Assembly (NCBI RefSeq): GCF_003416895.1
Contig: NZ_QVIO01000014.1
Location: 1 to 64,000, forward strand
Direction: 5' to 3'
Length of the DNA stretch: 64,000 nt
Origin: Duganella sp. BJB476
Lineage (GTDB): Bacteria > Pseudomonadota > Gammaproteobacteria > Burkholderiales > Burkholderiaceae_D
Within the stretch, counting starts at the first letter, position 1; every line of letters starts with the position of its first letter. This document shows positions 47,901 through 54,507 of the stretch, one piece after another. A model generated the notes under the pieces. It did not search any database. It saw nothing but the letters and a program-made list of their open reading frames with translations, and had not been told where the DNA came from. A program made the translations under genes and the position numbers.

Positions 47901-49742
47901 CCGTCCGACGTGGCCGCCATCCGCACCGACAACCTGGCTGCGCTGAGCACCTCGGCGCTGGCCGGGCTGACGTCGGCGCAAATGGCGGTGCTCGGCGCCG
48001 ATCCGCTGGGCAGTGCGGCGCAGCTGATTTCCGTGCTCGGCACGGCGCAGATCGCCGCCTTGCGCACCGGCGCCTTGCAGGGCTTGAGCACGGCCCAGGT
48101 CGTGGCGCTGACCACGACCCAGGCCGCAACGCTGAGCAGCGCCCAGTTGGGCGCCTTGCAGCTGACCACGCTGGCGGCGATGGAAACGGCGGACCTGGCG
48201 GCACTGAAAACCGCGGCCATCGCCGGCCTGCGCACGCAGCAGCTGCAGGTCTTGAGCACCGCCCAGCTGGCGGCGCTGGGCAGCGCCCAGGTGGCCGCGC
48301 TCAACAGCACCCAGCTGAGCACCTTGAGCGCCGGCCAGGTGGCGGCGCTGAGCACGGCGGATGTGGCCGCGATCAACCCGCTGCTGCTGAACGCCGCCGC
48401 GCGCGACGGCAGCCTGCTGTCGGCGATGGGCACGGCCCAGCTGCGCGCCATGACCACGGCGCAGTTCGCCGCGCTGGGGTCGGCGGCGGTGGTGCAGATC
48501 CAGGCTTTTGCGCTGGCGGCCATCGAAACGGCCGACCTCGCGGCGCTGGGCACGGCCGCGATCCGCGCGCTGCATGACGACCAGTTGCTGGCGCTGGGCA
48601 CCGAACAGATCGCCGCGCTCAGCCTGGCGCAAATCGGCGCGCTGCTGCCGAACGCTTCCAGCGCCAGTCAGTTCACCGGCGCCCAGATGGCGGCGTTCTC
48701 GTCGGCCCAGCTGGGGGCGCTGAGCACTGCGCTGATCGCCGACCTGACGGCGGCCAACCTGACCGCCATCGAAACCCGCGACATCCCCGGCCTGAGCACG
48801 CGCCAGTTCGCCGCGCTGACGACGACGCAGATGCAGGCACTGCTGACGGCGCAGTTGTCGGCGCTGACCACCACCCAGACCCACGCGATCTCCTTGACCC
48901 AGTACAACGCCTTGAGCGCCGACCAGGTCGCCGCCTTCAGCGCGGCCCAGCTGGCCGCCATGCCATTCCAGACGCCGCTGGTGCTGGACCTGGACGGCAA
49001 CGGCGTCACCACGCTGGGGCTGGAGGCGGGCGTCCAGTTCGACCTGGCGGCCAACGGCCAGCGGCGCGCCACCGGTTGGGTGGGCGCCGGCGACGGCCTG
49101 TTGGCGCTGGACCGCAACCACAACGGCAGCATCGACGACGGTAGCGAGCTGTTCGGTTCGTCCACCCGCCTGGCCGCCGGCGGCACCGCCGCCAACGGTT
49201 ACCAGGCGCTGGCGGAACTGGACAGCAACCACGACGGCATGATTAGCGCGCTCGACGCCGGCTACGGCGACCTGCGCGTGTGGGTCGACGCCAATGCCGA
49301 CGGCGTCAGCCAGCCCGGCGAGTTGAAGACGCTGGCGGAACTGCGCATCACCAGCCTGAACCTGGATGTGCAGCGCGGCGGCGCCGTCGACCATGGCAAC
49401 CTCATCGGCCTGACCTCCAGCTACACCAGCGCCGACGGCCAGCAGCACGCGGCCGCCGACGTCTGGTTCAAGCAGGGCTTGAGCGCGCAGGTCAGCGGCA
49501 TGGCGCAAGCCTTGTCGGCGTTCGACGCCGGCGCGCCGCAGGCGCAGCAGGCCAGCCTGGACTTCGACGGCGGCCGCCCGGCCGGCGCCCTGGCGGCCAA
49601 CGCGGCGCGCATGGCCGATGTGCTGCAACAGTTCCACGAGCTCGGCCGCAACGCCGCGGGCGGACAGGCGGACAGCGACACGCTGCGCCTGAAAGCCTTG
49701 CAGCAGACGGCCAGCCATGGCCTGCTGGCGGTGCCCAAATAG
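41949..49742 (+). CDS. Giant octapeptide-repeat protein with EF-hand-like C-terminal module
   Basis: A 2597-residue protein of unknown function. Residues about 20-2335 are tandem octapeptides, consensus S-[ST]-A-Q-[ILV]-A-A-L. Some octads are acidic (ETADLAAL) and a few break the register with G-x-D-x-x-G loops. Residues 2340-2500 form a calcium-binding module typical of large secreted hemolysin-type proteins: LVLDLDGNGVTTL, then the EF-hand-like loops DRNHNGSIDDGSE (from 2388), DSNHDGMISALD (from 2425) and DANADGVSQPGE (from 2447). A tail ending LRLKALQQTASHGLLAVPK is shared with the next gene product. There is no signal peptide, and I noticed no cysteine, which fits type I secretion, but no transporter is nearby. 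TAGGA lies 7 bp before ATG 41949; a GTG at 41946 is possible. Confidence 0.85.
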   Translation: MSTFVPIITTDQIANHLTTQDVLSWTSEDIAALSSLQVPALRTDHLSVMTSSQLAYLATANVAVLTTQDLAAIKPTVLNAVGALPSGFMGALSSAQIVALSTAQAAALGTQAFSNLSTQAIAAFETADLAALSSADIASLSSDQVALMSTGQLAALGTHQLVTLTADEILAIGTRGIAALGTKSIAALSTAQMSGLSSGQVAALSTAQAAALSGAQLNALASDVVAALETADLVALKTAALAALSTRTIAALGSTQLGALTTGEFAALGSAQIGAIASASLAGLSSADLAVLNPLAVPVLGTALMAGLSTVQLAGFGTRHIAAMSSDQIAALGSAQIHSLSSLQIGAFGSRQVLGLSTADIAAIGSAGIKALSADAVGALTSDQFAQLGAGAPGQIALLGTAQLAALKTSMLAGLTTDQVVALSTAQAAALSSAQIASLSTAQLAAMETADLAAVKIAGIAGLSTLQVSVLNSGQVNALATAQFASLSTRQLNALSAVVLNYLTNAAVLALSPASVASLSPAQLGAMGSLQINALSTRQVAALTTAQIAGMSSSSQFERMNTAMVAALSASQAAALSSDDLVTLFAIDAGKALSTTAFAALSSSQFYGLWNGVGYGNGFGAITTAQIAAMNTSALSILNAPGFYWTLSSAQAAALSSKQLSSLSTSGVHGLLTEQVAALRTASIAGLSTQQIAVLDSAQVRALTTAQIAALSSTQFGALSSAGLDGLEPGDLAALNSGAIAVLGSAALASLDTTQIAGLGTRQIASLSSTQLNALNSAQAHSLTSTQLAALSSLQLANLSTAEVAALNAASLPGLRTAAIVGLNSDQLTALGSAQVQALSTAQITALRSAALAGLTTAETVALTATQVAALSSGQLRAMSTQAIAAMEPLDLAALRTAAIPGLSSAQVAALNSGQLAALTMAQFLTLNASQLSALSSDTIAGFASANMAAFSTANIAALSASAVGNLSALQLSSLTSQQFAVLSSTQLAGLHTAQIAGLGVPQILGLSSRNIAGLSSADVAALGAIAIRTLNTSALAALSAEQLAALANDPSGSLFGTLGTAQIAALRPLGLSGLSTSQVVALSTAQAAVLSSSQLAALSSNDIAALETADLAALKTAALTGLGSQQVAAFNSDQVTALTSAQVASLSSSQVLALSSSAVAGLQTSDVGALSTAVIAALPVSVLVKLSSAQVAALSTRQIAALGTDQLAGLSTLQLAALTSAQLGAFGSRQIVALSSSAIDALDPAALTGLKAAALAALSSAQLAQLGNDTGGASHIDLLSTLQIAALGSAAVSGLSTRQIVALSTAQAAALSSAQLAAFGTSAIAALEAADVAALRAAAFASLSTDQMRAMTATQLAALTTQQLAALSSLQLGALSSNTLLGLTTANMAVLGTAAISGLTTRIISQLAPTQLGALKSQQVMALSSDQIAAIGTQQIVAFSSAQLDAFGSRQIAGLTTIDLAALDSRALPGLSTAAIAALSSAQLAALAGGLASAQFASLRSAQIAALSTTALSGLGSEQLAALTTAEAAAFGSSQIAVFSTAQIAALQSDDLAALKTAAIAALRSDQLAVLGTDTAGISHIDALTTAQVVSLRSAALAGLDTRQIVALSTTQAAALLSQQVAALSTRQIAALETADLAALKLSAIAGLGSAQLAALSSTQLGALTTAQFGVLSSAQIGALSSQMVIGLATTNLAALSQQAVAGLNVSLLANLSQNQLNSLSTRQVTALLSQQIAALGSAQLAGLTLAQIGALGSLQMAGLSSADIVALDTAHLTAFSTAAIASLRSEQMAVLGVAPNGAPSRVDALTTAQVAAFGTAALQGLTAAQLAALSTSQAAVLSSAQLAALAPATLAAMSTQDVAALRTVAIAGLKTAQAAALASMQLAALTTAQVAVLNSAQVGALSTAALTGLESADLGALNTAALGGLSGAAFGGLSASQLAGLTSAQVASLRSAQLDALNTQQIYALNSVQIRALNSQQLTLLSPSDVAAIRTDNLAALSTSALAGLTSAQMAVLGADPLGSAAQLISVLGTAQIAALRTGALQGLSTAQVVALTTTQAATLSSAQLGALQLTTLAAMETADLAALKTAAIAGLRTQQLQVLSTAQLAALGSAQVAALNSTQLSTLSAGQVAALSTADVAAINPLLLNAAARDGSLLSAMGTAQLRAMTTAQFAALGSAAVVQIQAFALAAIETADLAALGTAAIRALHDDQLLALGTEQIAALSLAQIGALLPNASSASQFTGAQMAAFSSAQLGALSTALIADLTAANLTAIETRDIPGLSTRQFAALTTTQMQALLTAQLSALTTTQTHAISLTQYNALSADQVAAFSAAQLAAMPFQTPLVLDLDGNGVTTLGLEAGVQFDLAANGQRRATGWVGAGDGLLALDRNHNGSIDDGSELFGSSTRLAAGGTAANGYQALAELDSNHDGMISALDAGYGDLRVWVDANADGVSQPGELKTLAELRITSLNLDVQRGGAVDHGNLIGLTSSYTSADGQQHAAADVWFKQGLSAQVSGMAQALSAFDAGAPQAQQASLDFDGGRPAGALAANAARMADVLQQFHELGRNAAGGQADSDTLRLKALQQTASHGLLAVPK
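42030..48960 (+). repeat. 24-bp (octapeptide) tandem repeats in ~660-bp superrepeats
   Basis: Degenerate 24-bp units encode octapeptides across this span, roughly 280-290 units estimated from its length. A marker octad (E-T-A-D-L-A-A-L and variants) recurs at 42633, 43290, 43962, 44610, 45270, 45933, 46593, 46848, 47514 and 48183. The intervals are 657, 672, 648, 660, 663, 660, 255, 666 and 669 bp. The glycine/aspartate loop recurs with the same period (45093, 45753, then 46668, 47331, 47997). The 255-bp interval marks a partial unit, as left by unequal recombination. Confidence 0.85.
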
Positions 49743-49760
49743 CCCGCGCCACAGCTTAAA

Positions 49761-49814
49761 AAACCGCCAGCCTGGACGCGCTCAAGATCGCGTTCAGTGC
49801 CGGCGGTTTTTTTT
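49761..49814 (+). terminator. Strong intrinsic terminator after giant repeat gene
   Basis: AAACCGCC (49761-49768) pairs with GGCGGTTT (49802-49809), and an inner CTGGACGCG/CGCGTTCAG pairing with one wobble lengthens the stem. It runs straight into eight T (49807-49814). It separates the two repeat genes, so the second gene at 49897 should have its own promoter or rely on read-through. Confidence 0.88.
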
Positions 49815-49896
49815 GCCTGCGCGCATAGCAAATCCTTAATCTTTCCTTTTCCCTCAACTCAAGCGCGCTACCACTTCATTAAAAAAAGGAAATACC

Positions 49897-52800
49897 ATGA
49901 CCTTCGACAGCAGCCTGACCCCGGAGCAGTTTGCCGCCGGCGGCACCCGTCTGATCAGCCGGCTCACCACCGCCGACCTGGCCCACCTGGGCGTTGAGTA
50001 CATCGCGGCGATGACCACGGCGCAGGCCAATACCCTGACCGGCCCGCAACTGGCGGCGCTGCCGGCGGCCAGCGTCAGCGCCCTGCAGCCGGCCGACTTC
50101 GCGGCCTTGCGCACCTACTCGCTGAACCAGGTTTCGCAATCGACCGCCTTCATGGCGGCGCTGACGCCGGAACAACTGGCGGGGCTGACGGTGGGGCAGG
50201 CTGGACTGCTCAGCGCGAAGGGCATCCGTGGCCTGTCGCCCGAGGCGCTGGCCGCCATCGGCACCAGGCAGGTCAACATGCTGGCGGTCGCGCTGATCGA
50301 GAACCTGCAACCGGAGCAGGTGCACGCGCTGAGCGCCGGCCAGATCGCCGCGCTCAAGCCCGGCCAGGTGGCCGCGCTGCCGCTGCTGCGCCGCGAGGGC
50401 GAAGACATGTTCAGCGCCGACCAGATCGCGGCGTTTTCCACGCTGCAGATCGGCGCGCTGAGCACGGCGCTGATGAAGCAGCTGAGCGCCACCGAGCTGG
50501 CGGCGATTGAAACGGCCGATGTCGCGGCGCTGGGCTCGCGCCAGATCGGCGTGCTGAGCGTTGAGCAGCTGCTGTCGCTGACCCTGGACCAGTTGCACGC
50601 GCTGCAGAGCCGCCAGGTGGTGGCGCTGGGCAGCAGCCAGATCCAGGCGCTCGATGCCGAGCGCATCCATGCGCTGGGCGCGGCGGTCATCGGCGCGCTG
50701 AGCACGGCGCAATTCCACACGCTGCAGGCGGCCCAGCTGCATGCGCTGAGCAGCGCCCAGCTGGCCACGCTGACCGCGCGCCAGTTCGGCGTGCTGTCGA
50801 CCGCCGACATCATGGCGCTCGACGGCGCCAGCCTGGCCGCGCTGCGGGTGGCGGTGATGGCGGCCCTGGGCTCGGCCCAGCTGGCCGCGCTGGGCGCCGG
50901 CGGCGACGGCGATTTCGGCCTGTTCTCGAGCGCGCAGGTGGCGGCGCTGGGCAGCGCAGCGCTGTCGGGCCTGACGGCGCAGCAGGCGGCGCAGCTGACC
51001 AGCGCCCAGGCCGCCGCATTGAACGCGACGCAGCTGGGCAGCTTGTCGACCCAGGCCATCGTCGCGCTCGACGGCAGCGACCTGGCGGCCTTGAAGGCGA
51101 GCGCCATCGCCGGCCTCAAGACGCGCCAGATGGCCGCCCTCAACGGCGAACAATGGGCCGCGCTGACCACGGCGCAGGTGGCCATGCTGAGCAGCAGCCA
51201 GGTCAACGCGCTCGACAGCGAAGCCTTCGCCGCGATCGAGACCGCCGACCTGGCCGCGCTGGGGGTGACCGCGATCGCCGGCCTGTCGACCCGCCTGCTG
51301 GCGCTGCTGGACCCGGACCGCATCGGCGCGCTGACGGCGCGCCAGCTCACTGCCTTCGGCTCGGCCAGCCTGAACGCCCTGAGCATTGAACAATTCCAGG
51401 CCTTGAGCACGGCGCAGCTCGCCAAGCTGAACCCGGCGTCGGCGGCCGGCCTGTCGACCGCCAACCTGGCGGCGCTGTCGCCGGCCGCGCTGGCGGCGCT
51501 GCCGGCCACGGTGTTCGGCGGGCTGAACTCGGCGCAGTTTGCCGTGCTGGGCGGGGCGGAACATCAGATCGGCCTGCTCAGCACGGCGCAGATCGCCCAG
51601 CTCAAGCCGGCCGCGCTGGCCGGCATGACGGTCGAGCAGGCCGTCGCGCTGAGCACGGCGCAGGCGGCCACGCTGAGCGGCGTGCAGATCGCCGCGCTGT
51701 CGCTGGAGGCGGTGGCGGCGCTGGAGGCGCAGGACTTCGCGGCGCTGAGCGCGGCGGCGATCTACGGCTTGCGCACCGCGCAGCTGGCGGTGCTGGGCAG
51801 CGAGCAGATCCTGGGGCTGACCACGGCCCAGGCGTCCGGCCTGGGCAGCCAGCACATCGCCGCCCTGTCCAGCGACGTGATGGCGCAGATGCAGACGGCG
51901 GAAATCGCCGCGCTGCGGCTCGGCGCCATCGTGGGCCTGCGTACCGACCAGTTGCAAGCCATGGGCAGCGACCGGATCAACGCGCTGTCGGCCGGCCAGG
52001 CTTCCATGCTCAACAGCACCCAGTTCGCCGCGCTGTCGGCCGAGGTGGTGGCCAATTTGCAGCTGAGCGACCTGGCGGGGCTGAACACCTCGGTGATCGC
52101 CAACCTGGCGCCGGCCACGCTGGCGGCGCTGACCAGCAGCCAGATCGGCGCGCTGCTCGGACGCCAGGTGGCGGTGCTGACCACCGCCGCGCTGGCCGGC
52201 CTGAGCCTGGAACAGTTCGCTGGCTTGACGGTCACGCAGTTCGGCGTGCTGACCTCGCGCCAGTACCAGGCCTTGACCGCGGAGGAAGTGGCGGCGATAC
52301 GCACCGGGCAGCTGGCGGCGCTGTCGTCGCAGGTAGTCGGCAGTTTGAGCACGGCGCAGTTGGCGGCGTGGTCGACGATGCAGGTGGCGGCGCTGAGCGC
52401 GGCCCAAGCGGCGGCGCTGGCGGCCTCGCAGTTGCGCGGCCTGGGCAGCGACGGCCTGGCCGCGCTGAGCACGACGGCGGTCGGCGGCCTGAGCACCAGC
52501 GCCATCGCCCAGCTGCTGCCGGAACAGTTGCAGGCGTTCGGCACCGGGCAGATCGCCGCCTTGTCGCAGCGCCAGATCGCGGCGCTGCCGACCGCGCACA
52601 TCGCCGGCGGCGACGTGCTGACCACGGATCAGATCGTGGCGCTGACGTCGAGCCAGGTGGCGGCGCTGAGCAAGCCGTTGCTGGCGGCGCTGGGTGCGGA
52701 CGACCTGGCGGCGATCGAAACGCGCGACCTGCGGGCCCTGAGCAGCGCGCAGCTGGCGGTGCTGTCGACCGCGCAGATCGGCGCGCTGACGACGGCGCAG

Positions 52801-53106
52801 GCGGTGGTGTTCACGACCGCGCAGACGGCCGGCCTGAGCACGGCGCAGATGGCGGCGCTGGCGGCGGCCAAGCTGCCGCACCTGACGGCGCAGGGCGGCC
52901 CGTCCTTGCGGATGAAGGTGGGCGGCATGGTGGAGGCGCTGGCGGCCTTCGGCGAGGCCTGCCAGCCGGTCGCGGCCGGGCAGTCGTCGCTGGCGATGCC
53001 GGGCGGGCTGAAGGAGGCGGCCGGCATGCTGGCCGCGCCGGATGGCTTGCGATTGACTACTCTGTTGCCGGAGACGAAGGACTTGCTGGCGCCTCCGCGC
53101 AAGTAA
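49897..53106 (+). CDS. Second octapeptide-repeat protein, shorter paralogue
   Basis: A 1069-residue protein. Residues about 10-1000 consist of the same octapeptide repeat as the preceding gene product (for example LTTDQIVALTSSQVAALS), with acidic octads (ETADLAAL) and Gly-rich loop insertions near 50900 and 51546, about 650 bp apart. It lacks the EF-hand-like module. Its last 60-70 residues resemble the end of the larger protein: VGGMVEALAAFGEA aligns with VSGMAQALSAFDAG, and DGLRLTTLLPETKDLLAPPRK (split: DGLRLTTL; LLAPPRK) with DTLRLKAL and LLAVPK. No signal peptide. AAAAAAGGAAATACC precedes ATG 49897. Function unknown; the shared tail may be a secretion or anchoring signal. Confidence 0.82.
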   Translation: MTFDSSLTPEQFAAGGTRLISRLTTADLAHLGVEYIAAMTTAQANTLTGPQLAALPAASVSALQPADFAALRTYSLNQVSQSTAFMAALTPEQLAGLTVGQAGLLSAKGIRGLSPEALAAIGTRQVNMLAVALIENLQPEQVHALSAGQIAALKPGQVAALPLLRREGEDMFSADQIAAFSTLQIGALSTALMKQLSATELAAIETADVAALGSRQIGVLSVEQLLSLTLDQLHALQSRQVVALGSSQIQALDAERIHALGAAVIGALSTAQFHTLQAAQLHALSSAQLATLTARQFGVLSTADIMALDGASLAALRVAVMAALGSAQLAALGAGGDGDFGLFSSAQVAALGSAALSGLTAQQAAQLTSAQAAALNATQLGSLSTQAIVALDGSDLAALKASAIAGLKTRQMAALNGEQWAALTTAQVAMLSSSQVNALDSEAFAAIETADLAALGVTAIAGLSTRLLALLDPDRIGALTARQLTAFGSASLNALSIEQFQALSTAQLAKLNPASAAGLSTANLAALSPAALAALPATVFGGLNSAQFAVLGGAEHQIGLLSTAQIAQLKPAALAGMTVEQAVALSTAQAATLSGVQIAALSLEAVAALEAQDFAALSAAAIYGLRTAQLAVLGSEQILGLTTAQASGLGSQHIAALSSDVMAQMQTAEIAALRLGAIVGLRTDQLQAMGSDRINALSAGQASMLNSTQFAALSAEVVANLQLSDLAGLNTSVIANLAPATLAALTSSQIGALLGRQVAVLTTAALAGLSLEQFAGLTVTQFGVLTSRQYQALTAEEVAAIRTGQLAALSSQVVGSLSTAQLAAWSTMQVAALSAAQAAALAASQLRGLGSDGLAALSTTAVGGLSTSAIAQLLPEQLQAFGTGQIAALSQRQIAALPTAHIAGGDVLTTDQIVALTSSQVAALSKPLLAALGADDLAAIETRDLRALSSAQLAVLSTAQIGALTTAQAVVFTTAQTAGLSTAQMAALAAAKLPHLTAQGGPSLRMKVGGMVEALAAFGEACQPVAAGQSSLAMPGGLKEAAGMLAAPDGLRLTTLLPETKDLLAPPRK

Positions 53107-53114
53107 GCAGGTTC

Positions 53115-53600
53115 TTACAGCGGCTGGAACACTCCGGCCGCTTTGTTTTTCTGCACGTTATCCCACGCGAAGATCTTGCCGTTCATGGCCACATACACGC
53201 CCGGCGGCAGGGTCTGCGCCACGCCGGCGGCAAAGCCCAGGTTGAACATCGCGTCGGAATTTTCGATCGCGTAAGGGATCATGGCGCCGGTCAGCACGAT
53301 AGTCTGGCCCAGGCCGGCGGGTCCCAGCACGGCGGCGGTCTGCGGCATGGTGTCGGTGCCGTGGATGATGACGATCGCCTTTTCGCTGGCGGCGCGGCAC
53401 GAGGCCAGGATGCGCTCGCGGTCGGCGTCCACCATGTCCAGCGAATCCATCAGCGGCAACTGTTCCAGCGCCACGTCCACCGTCAGGCGGCAGCGCGCCA
53501 GCAGCGCCGGCACATGGCTGTCGGCGAAGCCCAGGGTGCCGTTCAGTTCGTTGTAGTGTTTGTCGAAGGTGCCGCCGGTGGCGAGGATGCGCAGGGTCAT
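53115..53600 (-). CDS. Short asparaginase-domain protein
   Basis: A 161-residue protein equivalent to only the N-terminal half of type I/II asparaginases (about 330 residues). Both catalytic threonine motifs are kept: ILATGGTFDKHYNELNG (first Thr) and IIHGTDTMPQTAAVL (second Thr-Asp). The C-terminal domain is absent. Short stand-alone versions exist in related bacteria, so this may be a genuine subfamily, with activity uncertain. It converges on the repeat gene; the terminator of that gene lies inside its 3' end. Confidence 0.8.
   Translation of the reverse strand: MTLRILATGGTFDKHYNELNGTLGFADSHVPALLARCRLTVDVALEQLPLMDSLDMVDADRERILASCRAASEKAIVIIHGTDTMPQTAAVLGPAGLGQTIVLTGAMIPYAIENSDAMFNLGFAAGVAQTLPPGVYVAMNGKIFAWDNVQKNKAAGVFQPL
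53119..53150 (+). terminator. Intrinsic terminator after second repeat gene
   Basis: AGCGGCTGG (53119-53127) pairs with CCGGCCGCT (53134-53142; one G-T wobble) around a 6-base loop, then TTGTTTTT. It begins 13 bp after the + strand stop and lies within the 3' coding end of the opposite-strand asparaginase-like gene. Confidence 0.75.
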
Positions 53601-53739
53601 GATGAAAGCTCAGGCAGATTAAAATGATCTGCATCATAACCCAAACCGCAAGCGCCCAAGAACGCGAAAAGAGTCCGTCGGCGGGCTGGAAAGTTGGGCA
53701 TACTATGGCTACACTGGTTTCTTTGTTCGTTTCGATACC

Positions 53740-54507
53740 ATGAAAGCGCTTGCTCCCGGAACCGTCATTTTCCATCGCCATCGCGGCTACGGCGTCATCA
53801 CGTCGGTCAATTTGCTGACCGGCTGGATCTCGGCCCGTTTCGGCAGCGAGGCGAGGACGCTGGACTTGAACCTGTCCACCGACGAGGTGCAGTTCGCCGA
53901 CGGCGAAGCCATCCTGTTCCGCCGCGCCCCGCCCGACCGCATGCCGCACGCGCGCCTGATGGCGCTGGTGCGCGCGCTGCACGAGGCCGGCTATCAGCGG
54001 CTCTACCTGTATTCCTGGCCCAAGCCGTCTGGGCTGCACTGGCGCTGGCACCTGTTCACCGGCCAGCGCGACTGGATGCAGCGTTCGTGGCGCGAGGGCT
54101 GGTATGGCTCGGGCGCCGACTACAACGTCAATCCGGTGCTGGGCTGGGGCGACACGCCGGGCGCCACCACCGAGGAGCTGATCCACGCGCTGGCTCGGTT
54201 CGACCCGCAAGGGCTGGCGCAGGCGCTGGGCCGCGACGAGGACCACACGGCCTGGTTCGCCAGCGTGTGCGACGCGTTGTTGCCGGGCTATATGTACAGC
54301 CTGGACATGCAGCGTGCCGACGGCGGCCCGCTGATCGACATGCCGCCGGTGCCGGTGGTGCCGGTGCGCGCCACCCTGCCGCCGTACGCCGGGCCGGACA
54401 TCACCTGGCCGCCCGGCTGGGCCGGCCTGTGGAGCAAGGTGCACGCCATGCCGGCCCCCCGCATCAACCTGACCGGCCTGCCGGAAATCCCCGAACAGAC
54501 CGACTAG
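53740..54507 (+). CDS. Hypothetical protein with N-terminal CarD/Tudor-like stretch
   Basis: A 255-residue protein I do not recognise. The first 60 residues (GTVIFHRHRGYGVITSVNLL, then TGWISARFGSEARTLDL) resemble a small beta-barrel as in CarD/Tudor-type RNA polymerase or nucleic-acid binding domains. The rest is rich in Trp and Pro (KPSGLHWRWHLFTGQRDWMQ) with no known motif. No signal peptide. It ends directly against the stop of the convergent dehydrogenase gene (54507/54508). Confidence 0.6.
   Translation: MKALAPGTVIFHRHRGYGVITSVNLLTGWISARFGSEARTLDLNLSTDEVQFADGEAILFRRAPPDRMPHARLMALVRALHEAGYQRLYLYSWPKPSGLHWRWHLFTGQRDWMQRSWREGWYGSGADYNVNPVLGWGDTPGATTEELIHALARFDPQGLAQALGRDEDHTAWFASVCDALLPGYMYSLDMQRADGGPLIDMPPVPVVPVRATLPPYAGPDITWPPGWAGLWSKVHAMPAPRINLTGLPEIPEQTD

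Noticed and set aside
42030..48960. CRISPR array
   Set aside because: The repeats are coding, contiguous and degenerate, without unique spacers; no cas genes are present.
43536..49718. Antisense open frames of 954 and 1102 codons inside the giant repeat gene
   Set aside because: They mirror the sense repeats with His/Gln/Arg/Gly-rich nonsense translation, have no ribosome-binding sites and no family similarity; explained by the 24-bp period.
41949..49742. Ice-nucleation protein or RTX adhesin as identity of the giant gene
   Set aside because: Ice-nucleation repeats need TxT/SxT octads in 16-residue units and RTX needs GGxGxDxUx; neither pattern is present in the array. Only the C-terminal EF-hand-like loops resemble hemolysin-type proteins.
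49879..52881. Antisense open frame of 1000 codons in the second repeat gene
   Set aside because: Same cause as in the larger gene; the sense frame has a proper start, terminator and tail homology.
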